Assembly: GCA_001717545.1 (NCBI GenBank)
Contig: CP017039.1
Span: 1,922,001-1,986,000, forward strand
Source of the DNA: Anaerolineaceae bacterium oral taxon 439
GTDB taxonomy: Bacteria > Chloroflexota > Anaerolineae > Anaerolineales > Anaerolineaceae
DNA: 64,000 bases
Direction of reading: 5' to 3'
Shown: piece after piece, positions 17,334 to 26,417 of the stretch
Position numbering within the stretch: position 1 is the stretch's first letter
How the letters are laid out: every line of letters begins with the position of its first letter
The notes under the pieces: generated by a model
Told to the model about the DNA's origin: nothing
Seen by the model: only the letters and a program-made list of their open reading frames with translations
The model's database searches: none
Made by a program: the position numbers and the translations under genes

Positions 17334-19121
17334 ATGGCGCTGAAAGTAAAAGAGAATTACGCGGAATCGGAAATCTATAAAATCCGGCATTCCACCGCGC
17401 ACGTCATGGCTGAAGCCGTGCTGCGCAAGTTTCCCAAAGCCAAAATCGCGATCGGGCCGCCGATCGCCGAAGGCTTCTATTATGATTTCGACCTTCCGCG
17501 GACGCTGACCCCCGAAGATCTTGAAGAGATCGAATCTGACATGAAGAAAATCATCGCGGAAAAACATCCGTTCCTCCGCGAAGAACGCAGCGCGGAAGAA
17601 GCCAAGCGCATATTCGCCGATCAGCCGTATAAAATCGAGCTGATCGAAGGACTCGAAAAGGGCGGCGTCGACGAATACGGCGAGCCGAGCGACGAAAAAC
17701 CGATCATCTCAACGTATCAGGTCGATCAGTTCGTCGACCTCTGCCGCGGCCCGCATGTCGCCAATACAAGCGATATCAATCCAAAAGCGATAAAACTACT
17801 GAACGTCTCCGGCGCTTACTGGCGCGGCGATGAAAAACGCCCGATGCTCCAGCGAATCTACGGGACAGCCTGGAAAACCAGGGAAGAGCTCGACGATTAC
17901 CTGAACCGGAGAGAAGAAGCTAAACGCCGCGACCACCGCAAGCTCGGGAAAGAGCTCGACCTGTTCAGCATTAACGAGGAAATCGGCGCAGGGCTCATCC
18001 TCTGGCATCCCAAAGGCGCAAAAATCCGCAAGCTCATCGAAAATTTCTGGTCCGAGGAACACGAAAAATCCGGTTACGATTTCGTCGTCACGCCGCATAT
18101 CGGCAAGGCACACCTCTGGGAGACATCGGGACATCTCGGTTTCTATAATGAAAACATGTACTCCCCTATCGATATCGACGGAACGCAATATTATATCAAA
18201 CCGATGAACTGCCCGTTCCATACATATATCTACAAAACCGCGCTCAGATCCTACCGCGATCTTCCGATCCGCTACGCTGAGGAAGGGACCGTCTACCGCT
18301 ATGAGCGCTCCGGCGTGCTGCACGGCCTGACGCGGGTCCGTGGATTCACGCAGGACGACGCGCACCATTTCTGCCGCCCGGACCAGATGCCCGACGAGAT
18401 CGATTTCGTGATCGACTTCTCGATCCGGATTTTACGTGCGTTCGGATTCAACGAATTCAAAGCTTTCTTATCAACGAAGCCAAAGAAATCGGTCGGCGAC
18501 CCGGAACGCTGGAAAGCCGCGGAAGAGGCGCTCCGCGAATCGCTCGAGCGCCATCATCTCGACTACGAAATCGACGAGGGCGGCGGCGCGTTTTACGGGC
18601 CGAAAATCGACTTCAAGATCAGCGACGCGATCGGACGCGAATGGCAGCTGACGACGATACAGTTCGATTTCAACCTCCCGGAACGCTTTGATATCACGTA
18701 TGTCGCCGAAGACGGTCAGCCGACCCGACCATACATGATCCATCGCGCGCTTCTCGGCTCGCTCGAACGCTTCTTCGGCATCCTGATCGAGCATTACGCC
18801 GGCGCGTTCCCCGCCTGGCTTGCGCCGGTTCAGGCAGAAATCATCCCGATCGCCGATCGTCATATTGAAGCCGGAAATAAAATTGCCGCCGAATTGCGCG
18901 AGGCCGGGCTGCGGGTGCATGTCGACGCTCGCTCGGACCGCATGAACGCGAAGATCCGCGACGCTCAGCGCCAGAAAATTCCCTACATGCTCGTTCTCGG
19001 CGATAAGGAAATCGAAAGCCATTCGGTTGCGCTCCGCAAGCGCAGCGGTGAAAACCTCGGCGCGATCCCTCTCGATCAGTTCATCGCTTTAGCGAAAAAA
19101 GAAATCGCCGAAAAAATCTGA
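17334..19121 (+). CDS. thrS: Threonyl-tRNA synthetase (without N-terminal TGS domain)
   Basis: ThrRS charges tRNA-Thr. The 595-residue product has the N2 editing domain with HSTAH (19-23) and the later CRGPH (137-141). The class II core follows with MNCPFH, VYRYERSGVLHGLTRVRGFTQDDAH and GGGAFYGPKIDF, then a C-terminal anticodon-binding domain ending LAKKEIAEKI. It begins almost directly at the editing domain, so the usual N-terminal TGS domain of about 60 residues is missing. An upstream in-frame extension to 17130 runs through the T-box and is rejected because GGAGG lies just before ATG 17334. The last 374 bp are repeated at 27584-27957. Confidence 0.95.
   Translation: MALKVKENYAESEIYKIRHSTAHVMAEAVLRKFPKAKIAIGPPIAEGFYYDFDLPRTLTPEDLEEIESDMKKIIAEKHPFLREERSAEEAKRIFADQPYKIELIEGLEKGGVDEYGEPSDEKPIISTYQVDQFVDLCRGPHVANTSDINPKAIKLLNVSGAYWRGDEKRPMLQRIYGTAWKTREELDDYLNRREEAKRRDHRKLGKELDLFSINEEIGAGLILWHPKGAKIRKLIENFWSEEHEKSGYDFVVTPHIGKAHLWETSGHLGFYNENMYSPIDIDGTQYYIKPMNCPFHTYIYKTALRSYRDLPIRYAEEGTVYRYERSGVLHGLTRVRGFTQDDAHHFCRPDQMPDEIDFVIDFSIRILRAFGFNEFKAFLSTKPKKSVGDPERWKAAEEALRESLERHHLDYEIDEGGGAFYGPKIDFKISDAIGREWQLTTIQFDFNLPERFDITYVAEDGQPTRPYMIHRALLGSLERFFGILIEHYAGAFPAWLAPVQAEIIPIADRHIEAGNKIAAELREAGLRVHVDARSDRMNAKIRDAQRQKIPYMLVLGDKEIESHSVALRKRSGENLGAIPLDQFIALAKKEIAEKI
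18748..19121 (+). repeat. Left direct repeat: 3' end of intact thrS
   Basis: This 374-bp segment encodes the ThrRS anticodon-binding domain. It aligns without gaps to 27584-27957 (offset 8836). By my count about 27 bases differ, mostly silent third positions. Similarity stops right after the stop codon at both copies. Confidence 0.9.
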
Positions 19122-19134
19122 TTTAACGAGAAAA

Positions 19135-19159
19135 GAGTCCGGTAGTGCCGGATTCTTTT
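19135..19159 (+). terminator. thrS terminator, probably bidirectional
   Basis: The stem GAGTCCGG/CCGGATTC (19135-19142 and 19148-19155, 5-nt loop, one G-T pair) is followed by TTTT on +. On the minus strand it is followed by TTTTCTC, so it could also stop the leftward sugar operon that ends at 19226. Confidence 0.75.
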
Positions 19160-19225
19160 CTTTCCTATACCGCAGGGACAGAGCCTACCTCGAATCGCGG
19201 GCTTATTGCCAGGCAAATATATTTC

Positions 19226-20245
19226 TCATTTTTGCTTTGAGCTAAGCCTTTTCTTATGCTCAAGGCTCAGATGATTATATACAATTGCTAAAATCAAAAC
19301 AGCCCCCCATATTATCGAACGATAAAAATTACTTATTTCCGGGAACATATTGAATCCGGAAGAGAGCACTTGCAGAATTAATATTGCCACAACAATGCCG
19401 CCTACTTTGCCAAATCCACCTTTTGGGTTTGTGCCGCCCAACACAGCAATAATAATCGCTTGCATCACATACGATGAACCATAATCCGCTCTCGCCGAAT
19501 TTGCTCTGCTGATTAACAAAATTCCAGCCATTGCAGATAACATTCCACTGCCAACATATGTCTTATAAATAATATCTACGTTATTGATTCCAGAAAATTT
19601 AGAAGCTATTGGATTCGAACCAAACATTTTTATCCGAACACCCAAGGGAGTTTTTTCCAGAATCAAGGATAATAATCCGGCGCAGATAACAAAAACTACC
19701 ACAGTCGTCGGCAAAAATCCCATAAGGACTTTATTTCCGAAAACAGATACTATTTCAGGAATATTTTTAACTACAGAGCCTTTTGTCAGAATTAGTGATA
19801 ATCCCATTATCAGATCAGCCCCGCCAAGCGTTGCCAACATTGCAGGAACACCAAGCCTCGATATGAAGAAACCAATGAATCCCCCACAAAGTCCACCGAT
19901 CAATATCGCTATGATCAAGCTTATGATAAAATAACTCACCGTAACAAAATTAACGCCTACCGCAGGACAAATCCATATCAGAAATTTCACAGACAGGATT
20001 CCAGCAAAATTAGCAGTTGCTACAACGCTTAAATCAATTCCTCCACTAATCATCGTGAGCATCATCGCAAGAGCAAGCAATCCGTATTCAGGAAAAAGAA
20101 ACATCATCGAAACGATGTACTTTTTCTTCAGAAAAATTGCCGGTTCCAATACAGACATAGTAACAAAGGAAATTACGAAAATAATCAGTAAGCGAAACAG
20201 GTTCGAATCACCAATCTTTTTGTTTATAGCCAGATTCTGGTTCAT
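19226..20245 (-). CDS. Sugar ABC transporter permease (RbsC/LsrD-like), second permease of the island operon
   Basis: The 339-residue hydrophobic protein of the BPD_transp_2 family has GLLALAMMLTMISGGIDLSVVATANFAG near the N terminus and VLGGTNPKGGFGKVGG near the C terminus. Both are conserved in ribose/AI-2/rhamnose-type permeases. It is the last gene of a leftward operon that also holds another permease, an ATPase, a binding protein, a kinase, a BtpA-like protein and a DeoR regulator. Codons are A+T rich, unlike thrS next door, which points to acquisition with the rest of the island. Cargo is probably a pentose or a related sugar. Confidence 0.9.
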   Translation of the reverse strand: MNQNLAINKKIGDSNLFRLLIIFVISFVTMSVLEPAIFLKKKYIVSMMFLFPEYGLLALAMMLTMISGGIDLSVVATANFAGILSVKFLIWICPAVGVNFVTVSYFIISLIIAILIGGLCGGFIGFFISRLGVPAMLATLGGADLIMGLSLILTKGSVVKNIPEIVSVFGNKVLMGFLPTTVVVFVICAGLLSLILEKTPLGVRIKMFGSNPIASKFSGINNVDIIYKTYVGSGMLSAMAGILLISRANSARADYGSSYVMQAIIIAVLGGTNPKGGFGKVGGIVVAILILQVLSSGFNMFPEISNFYRSIIWGAVLILAIVYNHLSLEHKKRLSSKQK

Positions 20246-20265
20246 TCTAAAAATCCTTCCGCAAT

Positions 20266-21270
20266 CTATAGAGTTGAAACGGCGTTTAATTTACTTTTTC
20301 TTTTCAGAGCTTGATAGGATGACATGCTGATTCCCAGGAAAATAAAAATACCTGTAAAAAACTTAGAACTGTATGTCGGGATTCCCAACAATATCAAATT
20401 ATTGTTCACCAGCATAAGGAGAATGACGCCTAATACAGCCCCTGATACCGATCCTACGCCTCCAGAAAGGCGGGTGCCCCCTAATACTGCAGCAGCAATG
20501 CAAAGCATTTCATATCCTTCTAAGGTCGTAGGCTGACAGGACCCAGTAAGAATAGTACGAGTTAATCCTCCGATACCGGAAAGAATGCCCATAAAGGCAA
20601 ATACAAAATATTGGACGAATGTTGTATTTATGCCTATTCTTTGTGCTGAGACTTGATCACCGCCAAAAGCAAAAATACTGCGTCCCAATACTGTATAATT
20701 CATAAACAAACATACAAACAAGACAACAAACACCATTAATAAAAACAGAGTAGGCAGAGGGCTCGTTAACCCCGTTTTTTCGTTGATGCCAACATATAAA
20801 TAAGATTTTCCAAGTTCTTCCAATGGTTCCGCCATGACAGCGATAACTCTGCATCGCAAGACCCCCTGCAATATTCCCATAAATATACTAGAAGTGGCCA
20901 GCGTGATGATCAAGGTAGGAAGTTTTAACCATGCAGCTAATATTCCATTCAGCGACCCTAAAAGAAATCCGATAATAGCCGCGAATAAAAATAAGAAAAT
21001 GACCGGACCTGTATATTGGTGTTTCGTTGCTAAATTAGTAACAACATACATAGAAAGCATTGCAATCGCGGGAAAAGACACATCTATACTTGAGGCGACC
21101 AGCTGAATCATCACACCTACTGTTAATATACACGGTATGATGCAGGATCTTGCTAAATCTACCAAATTATTTGATGTAAAGAATTGGCCGCTTTTCAGCT
21201 GAATAAGTACAACCAAACCAATAATCATCAACGCAACATAAAACTCGTTTTTTCGCAATATATTTTTCAT
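20266..21270 (-). CDS. Sugar ABC transporter permease (RbsC/LsrC-like), first permease of the island operon
   Basis: The 334-residue multipass protein starts MKNILRKNEFYVALMIIGLV. It has the family motif GVMIQLVASSIDVSFPAIAMLSMYV and a late AAVLGGTRLSGGVGSVSGAVLG. The two permeases would form the heterodimeric channel served by the adjacent double-domain ATPase, as in Lsr or rhamnose systems. It lies 14 bp after the ATPase gene and 20 bp before the second permease. Confidence 0.9.
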   Translation of the reverse strand: MKNILRKNEFYVALMIIGLVVLIQLKSGQFFTSNNLVDLARSCIIPCILTVGVMIQLVASSIDVSFPAIAMLSMYVVTNLATKHQYTGPVIFLFLFAAIIGFLLGSLNGILAAWLKLPTLIITLATSSIFMGILQGVLRCRVIAVMAEPLEELGKSYLYVGINEKTGLTSPLPTLFLLMVFVVLFVCLFMNYTVLGRSIFAFGGDQVSAQRIGINTTFVQYFVFAFMGILSGIGGLTRTILTGSCQPTTLEGYEMLCIAAAVLGGTRLSGGVGSVSGAVLGVILLMLVNNNLILLGIPTYSSKFFTGIFIFLGISMSSYQALKRKSKLNAVSTL

Positions 21271-21284
21271 TCCCTATCAGCCTT

Positions 21285-22778
21285 TCAACCTGCCAAAATT
21301 TCTGTTAATTTATCTTCGTCCACTGATTTACCCACCAATTCTGTAGCAATTCTGCCATTTTTCATTACCAGAATCCGATTGCAATTTTGAACAATTTCAG
21401 ACAGATCAGCAGAGATGATAATGACCCCTGTTGAACAATCTTTAACAAGCTCACGTATTAAATAATATACATCAAATTTTGCACCAATATCCACCCCGAC
21501 CGTAGGTCCATTTAATATTAATATGTCAGGTTCAGTCTCCAACCATTTTGCAATAACTACCTTTTGCTGATTACCGCCAGACAACGTATCGATAGAGTTA
21601 TAGATACTTCCCATTGCGACAGACAATCTGTCTGTCCATCTGATAGCGGCATGATAAATTCTCGCCAAGTCCAATAAACCAAAAGAATCACACTTTTTAT
21701 CCAGACTCGTTACCACCAGGTTATTCATAATTGAATGAGATAAAAACAATCCCTCAGTCAATCGATCTTCCGGGATATAGGTGATCTTCTGTTTTAACGC
21801 ATCGACAGGAGAATTAATGATTACATCCCTTCCTTTTATTCTAATTTTCCCTTTTTCAGCAGGATAAATTCCAAACAAAGACAAAGCTAATTCATTTTTA
21901 CCGGATCCAAGCAAACCAGTAATACCCAGGATCTCCCCAGGCAGAACTTCAAATGAAATATCTTCGAACCCATTCATTAAAGAAAGATTCTGAACTTGGA
22001 AAATAGGTTTAAGCGATCCAGCCGAGGCATACAAAAATCGATCGTCGATGATCCTTCGACCAGTCATGTAATAGACCATTTTTTTATGATCCACATTTTT
22101 TACAACATCCGTAATTACATTCTTACCGTTGCGTAAAACCGTGAATCGATCAGCAATCTCGAAAACTTCATCCAATTTATGACTTACAAAGAGAATCGAA
22201 ACGCCTTGAGACTGGAGGGATCTGATAATTATAAAAAGTTTGTCGATTTCTTTCCGTGTAAGAGAAGTCATCGGCTCATCCAGTATTAATAGTTTCGCTT
22301 TATAGTAAATAGCCCGAGCGATAGCCACAATTTGTTTATTCGCGACAGATAAATCCTCTAATCTTTCTTCAAGCGGCAAAGAAATACCTATTTTCTCAAA
22401 TGCTCTCTTTGCAATTTGATATATTTCTCTCCGATTGAGGATTTTCCTGTTCAATGTTTTATAAACAGGTAAAGCTATATTTTCTGCTACCGTAAGGTTT
22501 GGAAAAATCGAAAGATCTTGATATATTACTTGAATACCTTCGTTTATCGCTGAAATCGTATCAAAACGATCACGATTTTTTCCATCAACTTGAACCTCGC
22601 CTGCATCTGGTACATAAAAACCTGAAATGATCTTAATCAGAGTCGATTTTCCGCTTCCATTTTCTCCAATCAGACAATGAATTTCTCCCTTTTCTATTTC
22701 CAGACTAACCGAGTCCAATGCACACACGCCACCAAATTTCTTGTTAACAGCAGAAATTCTCAAAAATGAATCAGCCAT
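21285..22778 (-). CDS. Sugar ABC transporter ATP-binding protein (RbsA/MglA/LsrA type)
   Basis: The protein of about 497 residues has two tandem nucleotide-binding domains. NBD1 carries Walker A GENGSGKST, signature LSVANKQ (degenerate) and Walker B LLILDEPMTSL. NBD2 carries GLLGSGKNE (degenerate Walker A), signature LSGGNQQK and ILILNGPTVGVD. Degenerate motifs split between the halves are normal in this family. In Walker B of NBD2, Asn-Gly-Pro replaces the usual Asp-Glu-Pro, which is less usual. The ORF opens at 22790; I prefer the second Met (MADSFLRISAVNKKFGG). It powers import of the island sugar. Confidence 0.9.
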   Translation of the reverse strand: MADSFLRISAVNKKFGGVCALDSVSLEIEKGEIHCLIGENGSGKSTLIKIISGFYVPDAGEVQVDGKNRDRFDTISAINEGIQVIYQDLSIFPNLTVAENIALPVYKTLNRKILNRREIYQIAKRAFEKIGISLPLEERLEDLSVANKQIVAIARAIYYKAKLLILDEPMTSLTRKEIDKLFIIIRSLQSQGVSILFVSHKLDEVFEIADRFTVLRNGKNVITDVVKNVDHKKMVYYMTGRRIIDDRFLYASAGSLKPIFQVQNLSLMNGFEDISFEVLPGEILGITGLLGSGKNELALSLFGIYPAEKGKIRIKGRDVIINSPVDALKQKITYIPEDRLTEGLFLSHSIMNNLVVTSLDKKCDSFGLLDLARIYHAAIRWTDRLSVAMGSIYNSIDTLSGGNQQKVVIAKWLETEPDILILNGPTVGVDIGAKFDVYYLIRELVKDCSTGVIIISADLSEIVQNCNRILVMKNGRIATELVGKSVDEDKLTEILAG

Positions 22779-22835
22779 AAAATGCCTCAAACACGCTCTA
22801 CAGAAATAGATTTAGTTGACAGTTCTATTCTTCTA

Positions 22836-22871
22836 ATCAGGAGCGCCCATTATTTGAAGGGCGCTCCTGAT
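22836..22871 (-). terminator. Strong stem-loop between binding-protein and ATPase genes
   Basis: A perfect 13-bp stem ATCAGGAGCGCCC/GGGCGCTCCTGAT with a 10-nt loop lies 20 nt after the binding-protein stop. There is no long T tract on the minus strand. It may be a partial terminator or an mRNA-end stabiliser that raises binding-protein transcript over the downstream ATPase and permeases. Confidence 0.65.
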
Positions 22872-22891
22872 CGTTCCAAAAGAAATCTGTG

Positions 22892-23890
22892 TTAGAAATC
22901 GTAGTCGTACATATTTTCTTTATTTATAACAATCCATCCATCACCATTTAAGTATTTACCGTTTGCTGTAATTGATTCAAATCCTTTCAATCCCAGATCT
23001 AATCCTGTTGTAATATCATCTTTTCGGCCTTCCAAAACCATTACAGCTAATTCATTCATAGCGTATCCCGCAATCGCTGGATCCCAGCACAGCACAGCTT
23101 GCGTCGAGCCTTCAGCGAGTTGATCGGCTGCGCATGACGTGACAGATGTCCCAACCGAATAAACTTTTCCAATCAATCCAAGTTCGCTGATTGCCTTCCC
23201 AGCGCCAGGAGCATCGTAACTCGACGTACCGAGAAATCCCTTCAGATTCGGATATGTTTTTAGTAATTCCTTCGCCTTTTCGTAGGCGATTTCCATACTG
23301 TCTTCGGTTTCTACCCGTTCAACTTCAATAAGCGTCATTTCAGGGTACTTTTCCTTTTGCCGCGCCACAGCGGCATCCGCCCATTCATTTTGCGATGCAG
23401 ATGTAAGAAAACCTACCATTGTTACATATTCACCTTCTTCACCCATAACCTTCGCCAATTCATCCATCATATAAGCGCCATAACCAATATTGTCGAATGC
23501 TTCAATGTTGAAGTCACAATTTTTCTGAGAAGGCGATTCATGCGTAATCACAACAATCCCATTATCCATCGCTTTCTTCAAAACAGTTTCACAGGCATCT
23601 GGATCAATAGGAACAACACATATTGCATCAATATCCTGAGCAATAAGTTCCTCAATAATTTGGATCTGTTGCGCAGAATCGTAGGCTGCCGGCCCTTTTT
23701 GAAATGCGTTATTTCCAGTAGTTTCCGCGAATTCCCTGACACCTTCTTCCATGCGAATAAACCATGGATCAGAACTCTCTTTTACGACAGTAGCAATTTT
23801 CCAATCCCCATCAGCATAAACAACTCCGCATAATGAAAACAGAACAATCAATAACGACAGAACAGCGAACGAAAAACCTTTTTTATTCAT
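22892..23890 (-). CDS. Periplasmic sugar-binding protein (LsrB/RhaS/RbsB-like)
   Basis: The 332-residue protein has a Sec signal peptide (MNKKGFSFAVLSLLIVLFSL, cleavage near VYA-DGD) and a type I periplasmic-binding fold (Peripla_BP_4). Conserved patches include AQQIQIIEELIAQDIDAICV, VVITHESPS, ASQNEWADAAVARQKEKYP and the C-terminal VINKENMYDYDF. These recall LsrB and RhaS (for example the ending NKEN-x(3)-YDF), from memory. No lipobox cysteine is seen. The start is supported by GAAGGAG. It delivers the island sugar to the two permeases. AI-2, rhamnose and other pentose-like sugars are all possible ligands. Confidence 0.88.
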   Translation of the reverse strand: MNKKGFSFAVLSLLIVLFSLCGVVYADGDWKIATVVKESSDPWFIRMEEGVREFAETTGNNAFQKGPAAYDSAQQIQIIEELIAQDIDAICVVPIDPDACETVLKKAMDNGIVVITHESPSQKNCDFNIEAFDNIGYGAYMMDELAKVMGEEGEYVTMVGFLTSASQNEWADAAVARQKEKYPEMTLIEVERVETEDSMEIAYEKAKELLKTYPNLKGFLGTSSYDAPGAGKAISELGLIGKVYSVGTSVTSCAADQLAEGSTQAVLCWDPAIAGYAMNELAVMVLEGRKDDITTGLDLGLKGFESITANGKYLNGDGWIVINKENMYDYDF

Positions 23891-23922
23891 GATGTATTCT
23901 CCTTCTTAATTTATTTTCAGAA

Positions 23923-25584
23923 CTATCCGCAGGATAACTTCTGAATCTCACTTAACCTGGCAAAAATTGATGATGCTCGTCCTAAACTATCATGCAAACA
24001 CGAATACACATCAAACAATTTTTCATAAATTGATACAGCTCTTGGGTCTGGGGAATAGGTTAAAAGATCATAATCAACTAATCTTTTTCCTTCCGCCTCA
24101 AAGGCAGATCGAGTTCCAATGGGATTCTTTAGCGCGACTGAAGCGCAAATACATGCACCTGATGATGACGTATTCGATATGATAGGAATATATATTTCCC
24201 TGTTCAATATATCTGAGTAAATTTGCATCATCATTTTATTTTTAAGTGGGATTCCACCAACGGCATAGGTTTTCACAATATCCATACCTGCTTCAAGGTG
24301 ACTATTAAAAATTTTTTTGGCTCCAAACGCCATTGCTTCGACAAATGCTCTAAAAATTTGCTGCGGTGTAGTATCTAGCGATAATCCAGCAATTAGCCCC
24401 CGCAATGAATAATCCATCAAAATACTGCGATTCCCATTAAACCAGTCAAGCGATACCAGACCGCATTCTCCTGGCTTCATCGCCTGAGCCAGACCAGTAA
24501 TATATTCAAGACTGCTTATATTCTGCTGTTCAGCTTCTATAAAATAGGACGCAGGCAGCATATTCTCTGAAAACCAGCTTAAAGTATCGCCTGTAGAAGG
24601 TTGTCCCGACTCAAACGCGAACAATCCAGGAATCATGCCGCCATGAATCTTGCTTACACCTCGTATTCGCGCATCAGAGTTTGTAAGTACTTGAAAACAG
24701 GTCGAGGTTCCCATTACCATGATCATCGACTCAGGAGCGGTTATACCCAAGCCGGCAGCTGTGATTTCAGAATCTCCATGCCCCACTGCGACAACAACAT
24801 CTTGCCGTAGACCTGTCAAACCCGCAATCTCTTTCGATACATAGCCAGCCCGACTGCCAACAGGCAGGATCTTTCCTCTCATTTTGTGGAAGATTGACTT
24901 TCCCCATCCGGGAGATATACTATTAAAAAAATCTTCTGAAGGGAAACCCTTTCGTGGGTTATAAAATGCATTCAGTCCAAGCGTCGCCTCATTTCTGACT
25001 AAATTTCCTGTCAGGAAATATGTAATATAATCTGCGGCCTCTAAGAATAAATCTGTATGCGCGTAAACATCAGGCGCCTCTTCAAAGATTTGCAGCACCT
25101 TTGGAAAAAGCCATTCGCTGGATACAACTTGCCCACAATCACAATACAGTTCATAATCAAATAATCCTAATGCTCTTTCAATTCTTTCAGCATATGGTTG
25201 CGCTGCATGATGTTTCCAAAGTTTCGTCCATGCATAAGGATTATTCTGGAATTCGTCCATGGAAGACAACGGCCTTCCATCTGCACCCAAAGATACCAAG
25301 GTACAATTTGTAAAACCGATTCCTATGGCAATGATTTCACTTGCATTTACCTTTTGGGTTGCTGCTCGTATCAAATTAAACAAAGTTTTTATATAATCAT
25401 CCGCATCTTGCAAATTCCAGCCTGCATTGAGCTCAGTTTCACCATCGGGAAGCACATCGGATATCACGCCATGCAAATATTTATCCTCACATTCCAAAAT
25501 AATCTCACCGGAAGCCGCATTTATAGCTGTCAATCGGCAACTTAGAGTTCCAAAATCAAATCCCAGTAAAACGGCTCTTTTCAT
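23923..25584 (-). CDS. FGGY-family carbohydrate kinase, L-ribulokinase-like
   Basis: The 553-residue kinase begins MKRAVLLGFDFGTLSCRLTA and contains KYLHGVISDVLPDG, the AraB-typical AWTKLWKHHAAQPYAERI, GHGDSEITAAGLG and the late AVGGIPLKNKMMMQIYSDIL. Length, N-terminal DFGTLS and the KLWKHHAAQ block fit the L-ribulokinase group rather than xylulokinase, rhamnulokinase or LsrK. It would phosphorylate the imported sugar. No araA or araD isomerase/epimerase gene accompanies it; the partner is a BtpA/SgcQ-like protein, so the substrate may not be L-ribulose. It is 32 bp upstream of the binding-protein gene and 12 bp downstream of the BtpA-like gene. Confidence 0.83.
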   Translation of the reverse strand: MKRAVLLGFDFGTLSCRLTAINAASGEIILECEDKYLHGVISDVLPDGETELNAGWNLQDADDYIKTLFNLIRAATQKVNASEIIAIGIGFTNCTLVSLGADGRPLSSMDEFQNNPYAWTKLWKHHAAQPYAERIERALGLFDYELYCDCGQVVSSEWLFPKVLQIFEEAPDVYAHTDLFLEAADYITYFLTGNLVRNEATLGLNAFYNPRKGFPSEDFFNSISPGWGKSIFHKMRGKILPVGSRAGYVSKEIAGLTGLRQDVVVAVGHGDSEITAAGLGITAPESMIMVMGTSTCFQVLTNSDARIRGVSKIHGGMIPGLFAFESGQPSTGDTLSWFSENMLPASYFIEAEQQNISSLEYITGLAQAMKPGECGLVSLDWFNGNRSILMDYSLRGLIAGLSLDTTPQQIFRAFVEAMAFGAKKIFNSHLEAGMDIVKTYAVGGIPLKNKMMMQIYSDILNREIYIPIISNTSSSGACICASVALKNPIGTRSAFEAEGKRLVDYDLLTYSPDPRAVSIYEKLFDVYSCLHDSLGRASSIFARLSEIQKLSCG

Positions 25585-25596
25585 GCAGATACCTTT

Positions 25597-26415
25597 TTAA
25601 CGAAGTGTATTTCTAAAATTCATAACCTTAGACATAAATGCCTTTACGCGAGTTGGATCAACAGCATTTTCGAAAATTCCGTCATACTTGAACGTAGTAG
25701 CGACAATTGCGCCATCTGCAATACTCAAGATTGATTCGATTGTCTCTACTTTACAACCGGTATTAGCGAAAACGACAGTATCGCCTGCAGCGCCTTTTGC
25801 GCGGGATAAAATTTCCGGATCTGTTGCGCTTCCCGCAGTCGCTCCGGAAACACATAACGCGTCGGGAAGACAGTTAAAACGTGTTGTCTTTGTAATTGAT
25901 TCAATATCTCGACATCCCAAGTGGGAAGCCGCTTCAGGATATATATTATAGAATAGCTTTACTTTTTCAGCGCCAATTGCATGCTTATGGCGCACTGTCT
26001 CACCGCTGCTCGTGTTCCACAATCCGAAGTCGCTTGCATAAACACCCGAAATTATTTCGCGAATAAACTGAGCGTCTACTGCTGCGGCTAAATCTAAGGA
26101 AGCAATCGGATCCCATAATACATTTACGCCATATGGAATATGTATGTCGTTTATAAGTTCTCCGATGACTCTTGCCATAGCTGCAGTTGTTTCTGTTCTG
26201 ACCCTCGTCAAGTAGGGGAGGCTAAACTCATTTGAAAACATTACACCATCTACACCACCTTCCTGTAAAGCTATCAAATCTCGCCTTGCGCATTCTACTA
26301 CTGCCTTCATTCCACCAACTTTATCGAATCCGGGATCGCCTGGCAATGCTCTCAGATGACACATTGCAATAATCGGTTTTTCACAATTAAAAACTTCGCT
26401 CAGCCAATTTTTCAT
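25597..26415 (-). CDS. BtpA/SgcQ family TIM-barrel protein
   Basis: The 272-residue protein has PIIAMCHLRALPGDPGFDKVGG at the N terminus, GGVDGVMFSNEFSLPY, YGVNVLWDPIASLDLAAAVDAQFIRE, and GATAGSATDPEILSRAK. This is the pattern of the BtpA family (photosystem I biogenesis protein BtpA in cyanobacteria, SgcQ in the E. coli sgc sugar operon). The biochemical role of non-photosynthetic members is not settled; a sugar-phosphate aldolase-like or isomerase-like activity is often supposed. Here it sits between a DeoR regulator and a ribulokinase-like enzyme, which supports a role in metabolising the imported sugar phosphate. Confidence 0.83.
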   Translation of the reverse strand: MKNWLSEVFNCEKPIIAMCHLRALPGDPGFDKVGGMKAVVECARRDLIALQEGGVDGVMFSNEFSLPYLTRVRTETTAAMARVIGELINDIHIPYGVNVLWDPIASLDLAAAVDAQFIREIISGVYASDFGLWNTSSGETVRHKHAIGAEKVKLFYNIYPEAASHLGCRDIESITKTTRFNCLPDALCVSGATAGSATDPEILSRAKGAAGDTVVFANTGCKVETIESILSIADGAIVATTFKYDGIFENAVDPTRVKAFMSKVMNFRNTLR

Positions 26416-26417
26416 AT

